Assembly (NCBI GenBank): GCA_905480305.1
Contig: CAJQPV010000244.1
Location: 1 to 5,478 of the forward strand
DNA: 5,478 nucleotides
Direction: 5' to 3'
Origin: an uncultured Gammaproteobacteria bacterium
GTDB taxonomy: Bacteria; Pseudomonadota; Gammaproteobacteria; UBA9214
The notes beneath the pieces are model-generated. The model saw only the letters and a list, made by a program, of their open reading frames with translations. It was not told the DNA's origin and ran no database searches. Shown piece after piece: positions 1 through 4,995 of this stretch (the stretch's first letter is position 1; the number at the start of each line of letters is the position of its first letter). Position numbers and translations under genes: made by a program.

Positions 1-233
1 AATTTTATCCGCGCAAGGCACGCAGTCGTGGCATGGAAGGCGAAGTCAAAATCGCCTTCTATCTGCACAAGGACGGCAGCATCAGCGACCTGGAGGTCAG
101 TGGAGCCAGCAGGGTACTGCGCACGGCCGCAAAACAGGCGGTACAGAGGGCTTTATCCCTGCCCCGGCCACCCGAATCATTTCACCTGCAGCAACAAATC
201 CGTTTTGGCATGGCTTACCGGCTTGACGGATAA
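1..233 (+). CDS. TonB-family energy transducer, C-terminal domain (5' truncated)
   Basis: Seen: the open frame runs in from the left edge (first full codon at base 3) to a TAA at 231-233 and gives about 76 residues. It starts FYPRKARSRGMEGEV and continues with a VKIAFYLHKDG stretch, an AAKQAV helix and a PRPPE turn. This is the order of a TonB C-terminal domain: Tyr-Pro, Gly-x-Glu-Gly-x-Val, beta strand, Asp-Gly turn, helix, then a proline-containing turn before the last strand. Known: this domain sits in the periplasm and contacts the TonB box of outer-membrane receptors, passing on energy from ExbB/ExbD. Inference: the missing N-terminal part should hold a membrane anchor and a proline-rich spacer. 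The internal ATG at 33 is not the true start, because conserved domain residues lie before it. Which receptor it serves cannot be told. Confidence 0.8.
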   Translation, partial: FYPRKARSRGMEGEVKIAFYLHKDGSISDLEVSGASRVLRTAAKQAVQRALSLPRPPESFHLQQQIRFGMAYRLDG

Positions 234-267
234 AACAGTACGGACATGAACACATGAATCAGCCTAT

Positions 268-274
268 AAGGAAG
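268..274 (+). promoter_or_regulatory. Ribosome binding site for the MerB-like gene
   Basis: AAGGAAG lies 9 bases before the ATG at 284. The alternative in-frame ATG at 254 has no comparable purine-rich site before it, so this site favours 284 as the start. Confidence 0.5.
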
Positions 275-283
275 CAACAAATA

Positions 284-940
284 ATGAGTACTTCAACCAG
301 CGATGCCGTGCAACGGCTGAACAGCCTGTTGCCCCTCAAGCTCAGACAGGCAGAACTGCCGCCCGAACTGCTAAACCTGCACCGTGCGACACTCACTTCT
401 CTGGCTAATCGGGGGCGGCCACCTGACCGGGAAGAACTGCATGAATTACTTGCTGGAGGGGATGTCGATGCTGCACTCACCCGACTCGCAAGTGATGACC
501 TGGTGGTATTGAACGCGGCGAGAAATGCCATCGCGGGTGCCTACCCGATGACAACCGAGATGACCCCGCATCAGCTTACAGTCAACAAGCAGCCGGTAAA
601 TGCCATGTGCGCGCTGGATGCACTGTCTGTCGGCCCCATGTTCGATGCAGAGGTTGAGATCAGCTCTAATTGCCACGTCACTGGCACGGCGCTCAGCATT
701 CGTATGCAGGGTGAATCCCTGCTGGAAGTTACGCCGTCAGCAGATGTACATGTCGGCGTACGCTGGCAGAACCCGTCTGCCTGTGCAGCACACAGCCTGT
801 GTCTCGAGTTGGTGTTTTTGCGTGACCGGTCGATTGCACTCGAGTGGCAGGCAGATGACCGCGAAAATACCAGCCTGTTCAACCTGCAGGACGCCATTGT
901 GTTTGGCGCCGGATTCTTCACCCCGCTGTTGCAGGACTGA
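284..940 (+). CDS. merB: MerB-type alkylmercury (organomercurial) lyase homologue
   Basis: Known role: MerB cleaves carbon-mercury bonds by protonolysis in the cytoplasm and releases Hg(II), normally for MerA to reduce. Seen: 218 residues from the ATG at 284, close to MerB's usual 210-220. Residues about 31-85 look like the MerB N-terminal winged helix (LHRATL, GRPPDREEL, DVDAALTRLASDDL). The catalytic half carries MCALDAL, matching the WCALDT core with Cys109 and Asp112, then SSNCHVTG with Cys130 exactly 21 residues on as in MerB, and Cys173 in SLCLELVFL. These correspond to Cys96, Asp99, Cys117 and Cys159 of plasmid R831b MerB. Differences: Met replaces Trp before the first Cys, the Cys next to Cys159 is Leu here, and one residue is inserted between Cys130 and Cys173. 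Context: no merR, merT, merP or merA is visible, and it follows the TonB gene by 50 bases, so the two may be co-transcribed. An earlier in-frame ATG at 254 would add ten residues. Membership of the family is firm; activity on organomercury is inferred from the intact triad. Confidence 0.82.
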   Translation: MSTSTSDAVQRLNSLLPLKLRQAELPPELLNLHRATLTSLANRGRPPDREELHELLAGGDVDAALTRLASDDLVVLNAARNAIAGAYPMTTEMTPHQLTVNKQPVNAMCALDALSVGPMFDAEVEISSNCHVTGTALSIRMQGESLLEVTPSADVHVGVRWQNPSACAAHSLCLELVFLRDRSIALEWQADDRENTSLFNLQDAIVFGAGFFTPLLQD

Positions 941-962
941 AACACAGCTCAATAAATGAGGG

Positions 963-992
963 ACAGGCCACGATTATTCATCGGTTGCCTGT
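963..992. other. Imperfect hairpin downstream of the MerB-like gene
   Basis: ACAGGC (963-968) pairs with GCCTGT (987-992), and inside it CGAT (971-974) pairs with ATCG (980-983) around a 5-base loop. No T-run follows on either strand, so this is not a standard intrinsic terminator. It lies 22 bases past the stop at 940 and could be an RNA 3' structure. Confidence 0.35.
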
Positions 993-1011
993 GTTGTGGC
1001 GAGGCCGCTAA

Positions 1012-1034
1012 CTACAGCATTGATGTCGCTGTAG
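1012..1034. other. Perfect 7-bp hairpin in the convergent gap
   Basis: CTACAGC (1012-1018) and GCTGTAG (1028-1034) form a perfect 7-bp stem with a 9-base loop. It sits between the ends of the convergent MerB-like (stop 940) and GH13 (stop 1127, opposite strand) genes. There is no T-tract. It may help end or protect transcripts from both sides, or may be chance. Confidence 0.3.
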
Positions 1035-1126
1035 ATGCAATTCATGGGGAAAACTGCTGGAAGCGGGCATGCAGCCTGCCAGGGAGTCTGAATCTTTATG
1101 TGCCAGGTAGAGGCTCCGGTAAGCCG

Positions 1127-2899
1127 TTATTTGAATGACATATAGACTTCATCTTCGTCCTTACCATTACCCTGATAAACCGTGAAGCTGTGCTTGCGCA
1201 GATCGGCCTTCAAGGTTGCAGTGGCTTCTGGATGTTGCCATGTGATGTGTAACCGATGCCGCTTGCTCTTTAATATCTTCATCTCACCGTCGAATGCCGG
1301 TGAAATATTGCGCAGCCGGATCAGCTTGAGCTGGTCCCGTACGATGGGGTGTTTCAGCCCCAGTTCGATATCAATTATTTCGAGAGTAGTGCGGTTAATC
1401 TCCTTGTGCCCTGCGGTACGTCCACGTTTTGCCGCAGCATAGTCGTTTGTGCCTGCAAAAAGATCCAGATACCACACCTGCGGAAGTCCTGGCATGAACA
1501 TCTGGATGGCACGGGCCAGGCGCAACTTGCGCTCGTCCTCACCCAGGGCACTGAAAAAAGTCGCGTTAACCTGGTAGTAGTCGATTTTCTTGCCATCGGC
1601 GCTGTAGAGGTTCTTCGTCATGCCGCCCCGGTCGCTAATAAGTTTGATTGTGGCTTCAATGCGTTTGTCGCTCAGCAGTCCCTTCCGATAGGTGCCGTTG
1701 ACCTTCTTGCCGCGCAGGTCGAGCACCGGTATCCCGTCATGGCACCCGAGCATGTTGATAGTCTGGTATCCGCTGGTCTTGATCTCCATGATCCAGCGCA
1801 ACAGGGATTTATTATTGCCCCGTTCCAGCGCGTCGATCACGAGTCCAGGAAAGAAAAAGTCGTATATAGGATAACCTTCCTGTGCAATTTCCTTATGGAT
1901 GCCGGCGCCGTATTCAGCATGGATCTCGGGGAAGATCGTCAGCTGGTATTTTTGGGCGATGCTCCGCAGGCGCTTCAGGTAATCCCAGGTACCGGGCCTG
2001 TTAAAGAAATTGGACTGGCCTGGTTGTTTGTGCAGGTATGCGAATGCATCCAGGCGAATAATTTTTGCTCCGTACTCGCTGAGTTTGCGAAGGGTTTCAT
2101 CGTAGAACTCCCAGACCAGCTCTGAGCGGGCATTGAGGTCCATCTGCCCCAGAAATTCGCGTTTGCAGCAGACAATTGAGATCAACTCATCCCGGGTCAG
2201 TTTGCCATTGCTTTCAGTGATCTCATGCATGTCAACGGACTCCAGCTGCCCCTTGTTCTCGATGACCACCTTGATTGACTGGGCAATGTTCGAGGCTTCA
2301 TGTGGGTCGAGTTCCTTGATGTGTTTGAAATCCTCGGCCGTGATCTCCTCGAACTCTACTTTTTGATAAAAGGTATTCCAGTACGATTGGAGGGACCCGT
2401 CCGGGAAACGCATTTTCAGGATAGGCAGGTCGGGCTTTCTCATAAACAACTTGTCCAGATGTTTTTTATGCGGTACGACATGGTCGTTCTCTCCCATGGT
2501 GCCGTGTGCCTTCCAGAACTCGTTCCAGTCGATGAAAAAATCCCGGTAGTGTGAAGCATTTCCTTTTTGCAACAAGTCGACGAACTGTGGTGAGCGCACG
2601 GACAGATGATTGAGTACCATGTCGAGTTTAATCTGGATGCCAAGCTCGTTAAGATCACCCAGATCCTCTGGACTCACGAGGTCTTCGTTGATGTTGTAAT
2701 CGATGATTGAAAAGCCGCGATCCAGGTCACTGTTGAAAAAGGTAGGAAGAATATAGAACATTGAAAAGGCATTCTTGAGCTCCGGCCTTTTGAGTAATTC
2801 CACAGTGTCTGACAGGCTCTTGCCAATGCTGTCAGGATAGCCGTTAAGCATTACCCCTTTTGGAAGGGCTTGTGCCTTGAACTCCGGATCATTATTCAT
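1127..2899 (-). CDS. GH13 sugar phosphorylase, sucrose-phosphorylase-like (GH13_18 type)
   Basis: Known: this group reversibly splits an alpha-glucoside (sucrose, glucosylglycerate, glucosylglycerol or sucrose 6-phosphate) with phosphate, giving alpha-glucose 1-phosphate, in the cytoplasm. Seen: 590 residues with GH13 motifs in order: IDYNI (66-70), DMVLNH (93-98), IIRLDAFAY with nucleophile Asp284, FPEIHAEY with acid/base Glu325, and GCHDGI with Asp388. The tail matches sucrose phosphorylases closely: YYQVNATFFSALG, MFMPGLPQVWYL, AGTND and EINR. Asp440 and Gln443 sit where Bifidobacterium sucrose phosphorylase has its acceptor-site Asp342 and Gln345. The loop carrying Arg135 there reads FMRKPDLP here, placing Lys155 at that position. 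A charged, in-frame insertion of about 70 residues (roughly 180-250) separates WNTFYQ from GQMDLN; it explains the length above the usual 480-560. The start is supported by AAGGA six bases before the ATG, and there is no signal peptide. It is divergent from a sugar-phosphate phosphatase. The family is firm; the acceptor sugar is not settled. Confidence 0.85.
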   Translation of the reverse strand: MNNDPEFKAQALPKGVMLNGYPDSIGKSLSDTVELLKRPELKNAFSMFYILPTFFNSDLDRGFSIIDYNINEDLVSPEDLGDLNELGIQIKLDMVLNHLSVRSPQFVDLLQKGNASHYRDFFIDWNEFWKAHGTMGENDHVVPHKKHLDKLFMRKPDLPILKMRFPDGSLQSYWNTFYQKVEFEEITAEDFKHIKELDPHEASNIAQSIKVVIENKGQLESVDMHEITESNGKLTRDELISIVCCKREFLGQMDLNARSELVWEFYDETLRKLSEYGAKIIRLDAFAYLHKQPGQSNFFNRPGTWDYLKRLRSIAQKYQLTIFPEIHAEYGAGIHKEIAQEGYPIYDFFFPGLVIDALERGNNKSLLRWIMEIKTSGYQTINMLGCHDGIPVLDLRGKKVNGTYRKGLLSDKRIEATIKLISDRGGMTKNLYSADGKKIDYYQVNATFFSALGEDERKLRLARAIQMFMPGLPQVWYLDLFAGTNDYAAAKRGRTAGHKEINRTTLEIIDIELGLKHPIVRDQLKLIRLRNISPAFDGEMKILKSKRHRLHITWQHPEATATLKADLRKHSFTVYQGNGKDEDEVYMSFK

Positions 2900-3002
2900 A
2901 ACGTATCCTTGTTGTTGAGATTGCCATTCCAGATAGATTCACAGCCTTCGAAACAAGCGCATGCAGCGAAGCAAAAATCTCGTATCCATAAAGTCTAGCA
3001 GA

Positions 3003-3031
3003 CTGGTAGTTCAAGCTAATATAGATGTCAA
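3003..3031 (-). promoter_or_regulatory. Candidate promoter for the GH13 phosphorylase gene
   Basis: On the minus strand a perfect TTGACA (complement 3026-3031) is followed after 17 bases by TACCAG (complement 3003-3008). The -35 box is ideal and the -10 is poor, which would suit an activated or weak promoter. The leader to the ATG would be about 95 bases. This is inferred from base matches only. Confidence 0.35.
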
Positions 3032-3035
3032 GCGG

Positions 3036-3043
3036 AACCGGTT
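3036..3043. promoter_or_regulatory. Candidate LacI-family operator (AACCGGTT palindrome)
   Basis: The perfect palindrome AACCGGTT fits the AANCGNTT core common to LacI/GalR-family operators. It lies 4 bases upstream of the minus-strand TTGACA, between two sugar genes, where a sugar-responsive repressor or activator would be expected. No regulator gene is in the window, and an 8-bp palindrome may occur by chance. Confidence 0.35.
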
Positions 3044-3086
3044 TTGTAGTGGTAGCACTTTGTTATTATTAATAAACTGTCAGTGT

Positions 3087-3116
3087 TTGTTTTAATCACT
3101 GGCTTTAGTGTTATAC
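3087..3116 (+). promoter_or_regulatory. Weak candidate promoter for the phosphatase gene
   Basis: TTGTTT (3087-3092) and TTATAC (3111-3116) are 18 bases apart, within an AT-rich stretch about 90 bases before the start at 3203. Between them CACT (3097-3100) and AGTG (3107-3110) form a small inverted repeat. The match to sigma-70 boxes is modest. Confidence 0.28.
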
Positions 3117-3202
3117 ACAAGGACATGGCCTGCGCCGAATACGTGACAAGCTGTCGCTAGATGAACATTGCAGCTGAATCCAACTATTTTTTGGAGAGCA
3201 AT

Positions 3203-4024
3203 ATGAAAATACTGGCTACCGATCTGGACAGAACGCTGCTACCGAATGGCAGCTGGAAAGCTGATGATGAAGCCATCGATCTGTTCAATACCCTGACTAA
3301 AAATCAAGACGTAGTTGTCGTCTATGTGACCGGGCGTAATCTTGCGCTCACTGAAAATGCGATTAAAGAATACGGTGTCAGATATCCGGATGTCCTGTGT
3401 GGCGATGTCGGTACCTCGATAAGGAAATATGAGCATGGCGAGTGGACCTTCGATGATGGATGGATTGCCCATGTCAGGCGCGCCAGCCCCGGCTGGAATG
3501 CCGCCGCAATTAGAGATGCGCTTGCCGATATTGAGGGTATGCGGGAACAGGAAAGCGAGCATCTGAACCCGTTCAAGCAGAGTTATTATGTCGAGCATGA
3601 TAAAAATGATGCCGTGTTGAAACAGGTAGATGAGCGGGTGAAGGGACGCTTTGATGAAGTCATTATCTACAGTTATGACTCACAGGACGGCAAGGGACTG
3701 CTGGATTTTTTACCGGCAAGCGCAACCAAACAGACTGCCCTGGAGTATGTTGCAGAGGAGTTCGGCGCGGCCAGGGAAGACGTTGTGTTTTGCGGGGACA
3801 GCGGCAATGATATTTTCCCCCTGACAGCGGGGTTTCGCGGCGTCCTTGTGAGAAATGCCGATGCGCAGTTGGTGGAAAATATCAGCAAGGCAATGCAACA
3901 AGACCCCGGGCTGAAGATATATTTTGCCAAAGGGGGGTTCAGGGGTCTGAACGGATATTACACAAGTGGCGTGATTGAAGGCGCCTGCCATTATGGAATT
4001 CTTGAAGCTACCAGCCAGCGATAG
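3203..4024 (+). CDS. HAD-IIB sugar-phosphate phosphatase, sucrose-phosphatase-like
   Basis: Known: sucrose-6F-phosphate phosphatase and its relatives (mannosylfructose-, mannosyl- and glucosylglycerate-phosphate phosphatases) remove phosphate from a newly made glycoside phosphate, the final step of compatible-solute synthesis, in the cytoplasm with Mg2+. Seen: 273 residues with all HAD motifs: DLDRT with nucleophile Asp7 and Asp9, VTGR with Thr43, Lys176 in ATKQTAL, and GDSGND with Asp199 and Asp203. Between them, GDVGTSI, LNPFKQSYYV and LDFLPASATK match the cap and substrate-site segments of cyanobacterial sucrose phosphatase, and the end resembles its GAILEAI tail (SGVIEGACHYGILEA). Length is close to the usual 245-270. 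The ATG at 3203 is chosen because GGAGAG lies just before it and the family begins directly with the MKILATDLD strand; an upstream in-frame ATG at 3161 would add 14 residues lacking any family match. It is divergent from the GH13 phosphorylase. The class is firm; sucrose phosphate is the likeliest but unproven substrate. Confidence 0.84.
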   Translation: MKILATDLDRTLLPNGSWKADDEAIDLFNTLTKNQDVVVVYVTGRNLALTENAIKEYGVRYPDVLCGDVGTSIRKYEHGEWTFDDGWIAHVRRASPGWNAAAIRDALADIEGMREQESEHLNPFKQSYYVEHDKNDAVLKQVDERVKGRFDEVIIYSYDSQDGKGLLDFLPASATKQTALEYVAEEFGAAREDVVFCGDSGNDIFPLTAGFRGVLVRNADAQLVENISKAMQQDPGLKIYFAKGGFRGLNGYYTSGVIEGACHYGILEATSQR

Positions 4025-4094
4025 TCATTTCAGGTTCGAATGAGCAAGGCAGGTTCGCCTTAAGCGTCAAGGCGGGTTCAGATAATTTAGCCAT

Positions 4095-4132
4095 AAAAAC
4101 AGAAAAGGGAGCGGCTCTCGCGAGCCGCCCCC
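4095..4132 (-). terminator. Intrinsic terminator of the sulfur globule-like gene
   Basis: Read on the minus strand, a GC-rich hairpin (GCGGCTC / GAGCCGC, complement 4111-4128, loop of 4, extended by three G-C pairs past one mismatch to 4107-4132) is followed by a T-rich run (complement 4095-4106). It starts 31 bases past the stop at 4164. There is no T-run on the plus strand, so it serves only the minus-strand gene. Confidence 0.85.
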
Positions 4133-4163
4133 GGTTGGCAACATGGGTAGTAAGGCTTACTGA

Positions 4164-4544
4164 CTACTGTGCGGTAGTGGCAGGTGCAACAGGTGCAACA
4201 GTTGCAACAGGTGCTGCTGGTGCATAGCCATAAGGTGCATAACCATAGCCAGGATAGCCGCCATAGCCATATGGGCCATAGCCACCATAACCATAATTAC
4301 GGCCATAGTAATCGCCATAGTAGTCGCCATAGCCACGTCCATAACCACGTCCATAGCCGCCGCCGCCAAAGTGCATGCTGAAGCCGAAATCGGCGTCACC
4401 GAATAAATCACCCCAGCCGTCACCCCAGCCGTCACCCCAGCCATCGTTGTAACCTCGATGAGGACCCCAACCACCCCACGCAGAAACAGTGGTTGAAGCA
4501 ACTACCAAAGTAAGAGCAGTCATTACTGTGATTAACTTTTTCAT
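4164..4544 (-). CDS. Sulfur globule envelope protein-like, secreted Gly/Tyr-rich
   Basis: Known: sulfur globule proteins (SgpA/B/C of Allochromatium vinosum) coat the periplasmic sulfur droplets that form during sulfide or thiosulfate oxidation. They are small, exported and rich in Gly and Tyr. Seen: 126 residues. A signal peptide has Lys2-Lys3, a hydrophobic core to about residue 17, and a likely cut after VSA (22/23). The mature part starts WGGWG, then has three GWGD units (35-46), [15 protein letters not shown] (47-61), [19 protein letters not shown] (63-81), a [20 protein letters not shown] stretch (85-104) and a Pro/Ala/Val tail. There is no cysteine. The WGD-FGD-FGF block followed by RGYGRGY is what I recall for this family, though low complexity limits the evidence. 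The ATG at 4544 is chosen over the GTG just before it because AGGAGG lies 6 bases upstream. It is monocistronic, with its own promoter and terminator. The alternative is an unrelated Gly/Tyr-rich exported protein. Confidence 0.78.
   Translation of the reverse strand: MKKLITVMTALTLVVASTTVSAWGGWGPHRGYNDGWGDGWGDGWGDLFGDADFGFSMHFGGGGYGRGYGRGYGDYYGDYYGRNYGYGGYGPYGYGGYPGYGYAPYGYAPAAPVATVAPVAPATTAQ
4303..4362 (-). repeat. 12-bp-period repeats coding YGDY / YGRG units
   Basis: On the plus strand the pattern CCATAGTAATCG, CCATAGTAGTCG, CCATAGCCACGT, CCATAACCACGT, CCATAGCCGCCG runs in tandem from 4303 to 4362. Each 12-base unit encodes four residues of the sulfur globule-like protein. The differences between units are mainly single bases, indicating growth by tandem duplication. 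Confidence 0.6.
4411..4446 (-). repeat. Tandem 12-bp repeat coding GWGD units
   Basis: CCCCAGCCGTCA occurs at 4411-4422 and identically at 4423-4434, with a diverged third copy (CCCCAGCCATCG) at 4435-4446. It encodes three successive Gly-Trp-Gly-Asp units in the mature sulfur globule-like protein. Identity of two units suggests a recent duplication or slippage. Confidence 0.75.
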
Positions 4545-4550
4545 CACGTT

Positions 4551-4556
4551 CCTCCT
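4551..4556 (-). promoter_or_regulatory. Strong Shine-Dalgarno of the sulfur globule-like gene
   Basis: The complement of 4551-4556 reads AGGAGG, 6 bases before the ATG at 4544 but only 3 before the in-frame GTG at 4547. This decides the start in favour of the ATG and implies high translation, as expected for a structural protein. Confidence 0.8.
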
Positions 4557-4608
4557 TCATATGTAACAGAGTTTTTCCTGAAAAATGGTTCCTGATCATT
4601 ACGTCCAT

Positions 4609-4637
4609 ATTATATTAGAATATTCCCATATAGGAAA
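4609..4637 (-). promoter_or_regulatory. Candidate promoter of the sulfur globule-like gene
   Basis: On the minus strand a perfect TATAAT (complement 4609-4614) has TTTCCT (complement 4632-4637) 17 bases upstream. The -10 is ideal and the -35 poor, suggesting an activator. The start of transcription would be near 4602, giving a leader of about 58 bases. Confidence 0.55.
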
Positions 4638-4650
4638 TCTCCCTATTGGG
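4625..4650. promoter_or_regulatory. Paired CCC-N4-RGG decamers over the -35 region
   Basis: CCCATATAGG (4625-4634) and CCCTATTGGG (4641-4650) are near-palindromic decamers whose starts are 16 bases apart. They cover and flank the poor -35 box of the sulfur globule-like gene. Their halves also form an inverted repeat, ATAGG-N7-CCTAT (4630-4646). They are candidate binding sites for a regulator; no known consensus is claimed. Confidence 0.35.
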
Positions 4651-4907
4651 TAGGTTGAAGCACACGCGGAAAGAGCCAACGCTACTGCAACACTTAACGT
4701 GCAACCGCAGGTGGTCCTGGTGTGAATCAGAAGGGGGTGCTTGCATGGCGGAGCAGGGTGCAGCTAGTAACGGATTGAGACTGTTATATCCCGCTCGGCG
4801 ACGGTGTTCTGTGTCAGATAGCAGTGCTCTGACTTACTGAGCAGACTTTGTATCAGGCGTGCCTATGGGCAACGAAGCGCCTTATACCTCCGGCCGGCCT
4901 GCAGGTA
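4651..4907. other. Region with no recognised gene
   Basis: About 257 bases between the divergent sulfur globule-like gene and the promoter of the last gene. A 64-codon open frame (4646-4840, +) has a bacterial-looking start but no family resemblance and no clear Shine-Dalgarno. A short stem, TGCTC / GAGCA around 9 bases, lies near 4825-4845. No tRNA shape, terminator or insertion sequence end was found. It could carry a small RNA or upstream control sites, but nothing directly supports this. Confidence 0.4.
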
Positions 4908-4936
4908 TTGGTATCTTTCGCAGACTTGCGTAAAAT
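4908..4936 (+). promoter_or_regulatory. Candidate sigma-70 promoter of the tail-anchored protein gene
   Basis: TTGGTA (4908-4913) and TAAAAT (4931-4936) are exactly 17 bases apart, matching 4 of 6 and 5 of 6 consensus bases. Transcription would start near 4943, about 53 bases before the ATG at 4996. Confidence 0.5.
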
Positions 4937-4957
4937 CACCCAAAAATGATGTTGGTC

Positions 4958-4971
4958 CACAACATATTGTG
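4958..4971. promoter_or_regulatory. Inverted repeat CACAA-N4-TTGTG in the leader
   Basis: CACAA (4958-4962) and TTGTG (4967-4971) flank CATA. It lies about 15 bases after the predicted transcription start and 24 bases before the ATG at 4996. It could be a repressor site or a small RNA hairpin. Confidence 0.3.
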
Positions 4972-4995
4972 ATTATCAAATATCCGGGGCACTAC

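Larger units (their letters stand above)
2900..3202. promoter_or_regulatory. Divergent control region between phosphorylase and phosphatase genes
   Basis: About 300 bases without a gene, between two genes read outward. It should hold both promoters. Visible in it: an AAGGA Shine-Dalgarno for the left gene (complement 2906-2910), a perfect TTGACA on the minus strand, an AACCGGTT palindrome, an AT-rich stretch at about 3059-3100, and GGAGAG (3193-3198) as the Shine-Dalgarno for the right gene. No small ORF looks convincing here. Confidence 0.6.

Noticed and set aside
956..1138. 60-codon ORF on the plus strand after the MerB-like gene
   Set aside because: No Shine-Dalgarno, no family resemblance, and it runs into the end of the well-supported GH13 gene on the opposite strand.
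1349..2125. 258-codon plus-strand ORF
   Set aside because: It lies wholly antisense to the GH13 gene, whose motifs are clear, and shows no family features of its own.
4032..4040. tRNA T-loop-like GGTTCGAA
   Set aside because: The flanking bases do not form the T-stem and no acceptor or anticodon arm can be folded around it; GGTTC recurs nearby by simple repetition.
4182..4222. Separate repeat element with CAGGTGCAA units
   Set aside because: It encodes the Ala/Pro/Val tail of the sulfur globule-like protein and is explained by that coding sequence.
4184..4460. CRISPR-like regular repeats
   Set aside because: The periodicity is 9 or 12 bases with no spacers and stays in codon register with the Gly/Tyr-rich protein; it is coding low complexity.
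4646..4840. 64-codon plus-strand ORF
   Set aside because: No ribosome binding site, cysteine- and arginine-rich composition without a recognisable domain, and it begins on the putative operator of the neighbouring gene.
4969..4995. GTG start at 4969 for the tail-anchored protein
   Set aside because: No Shine-Dalgarno precedes it and it overlaps the inverted repeat; the ATG at 4996 has a weak but correctly placed GGGG.
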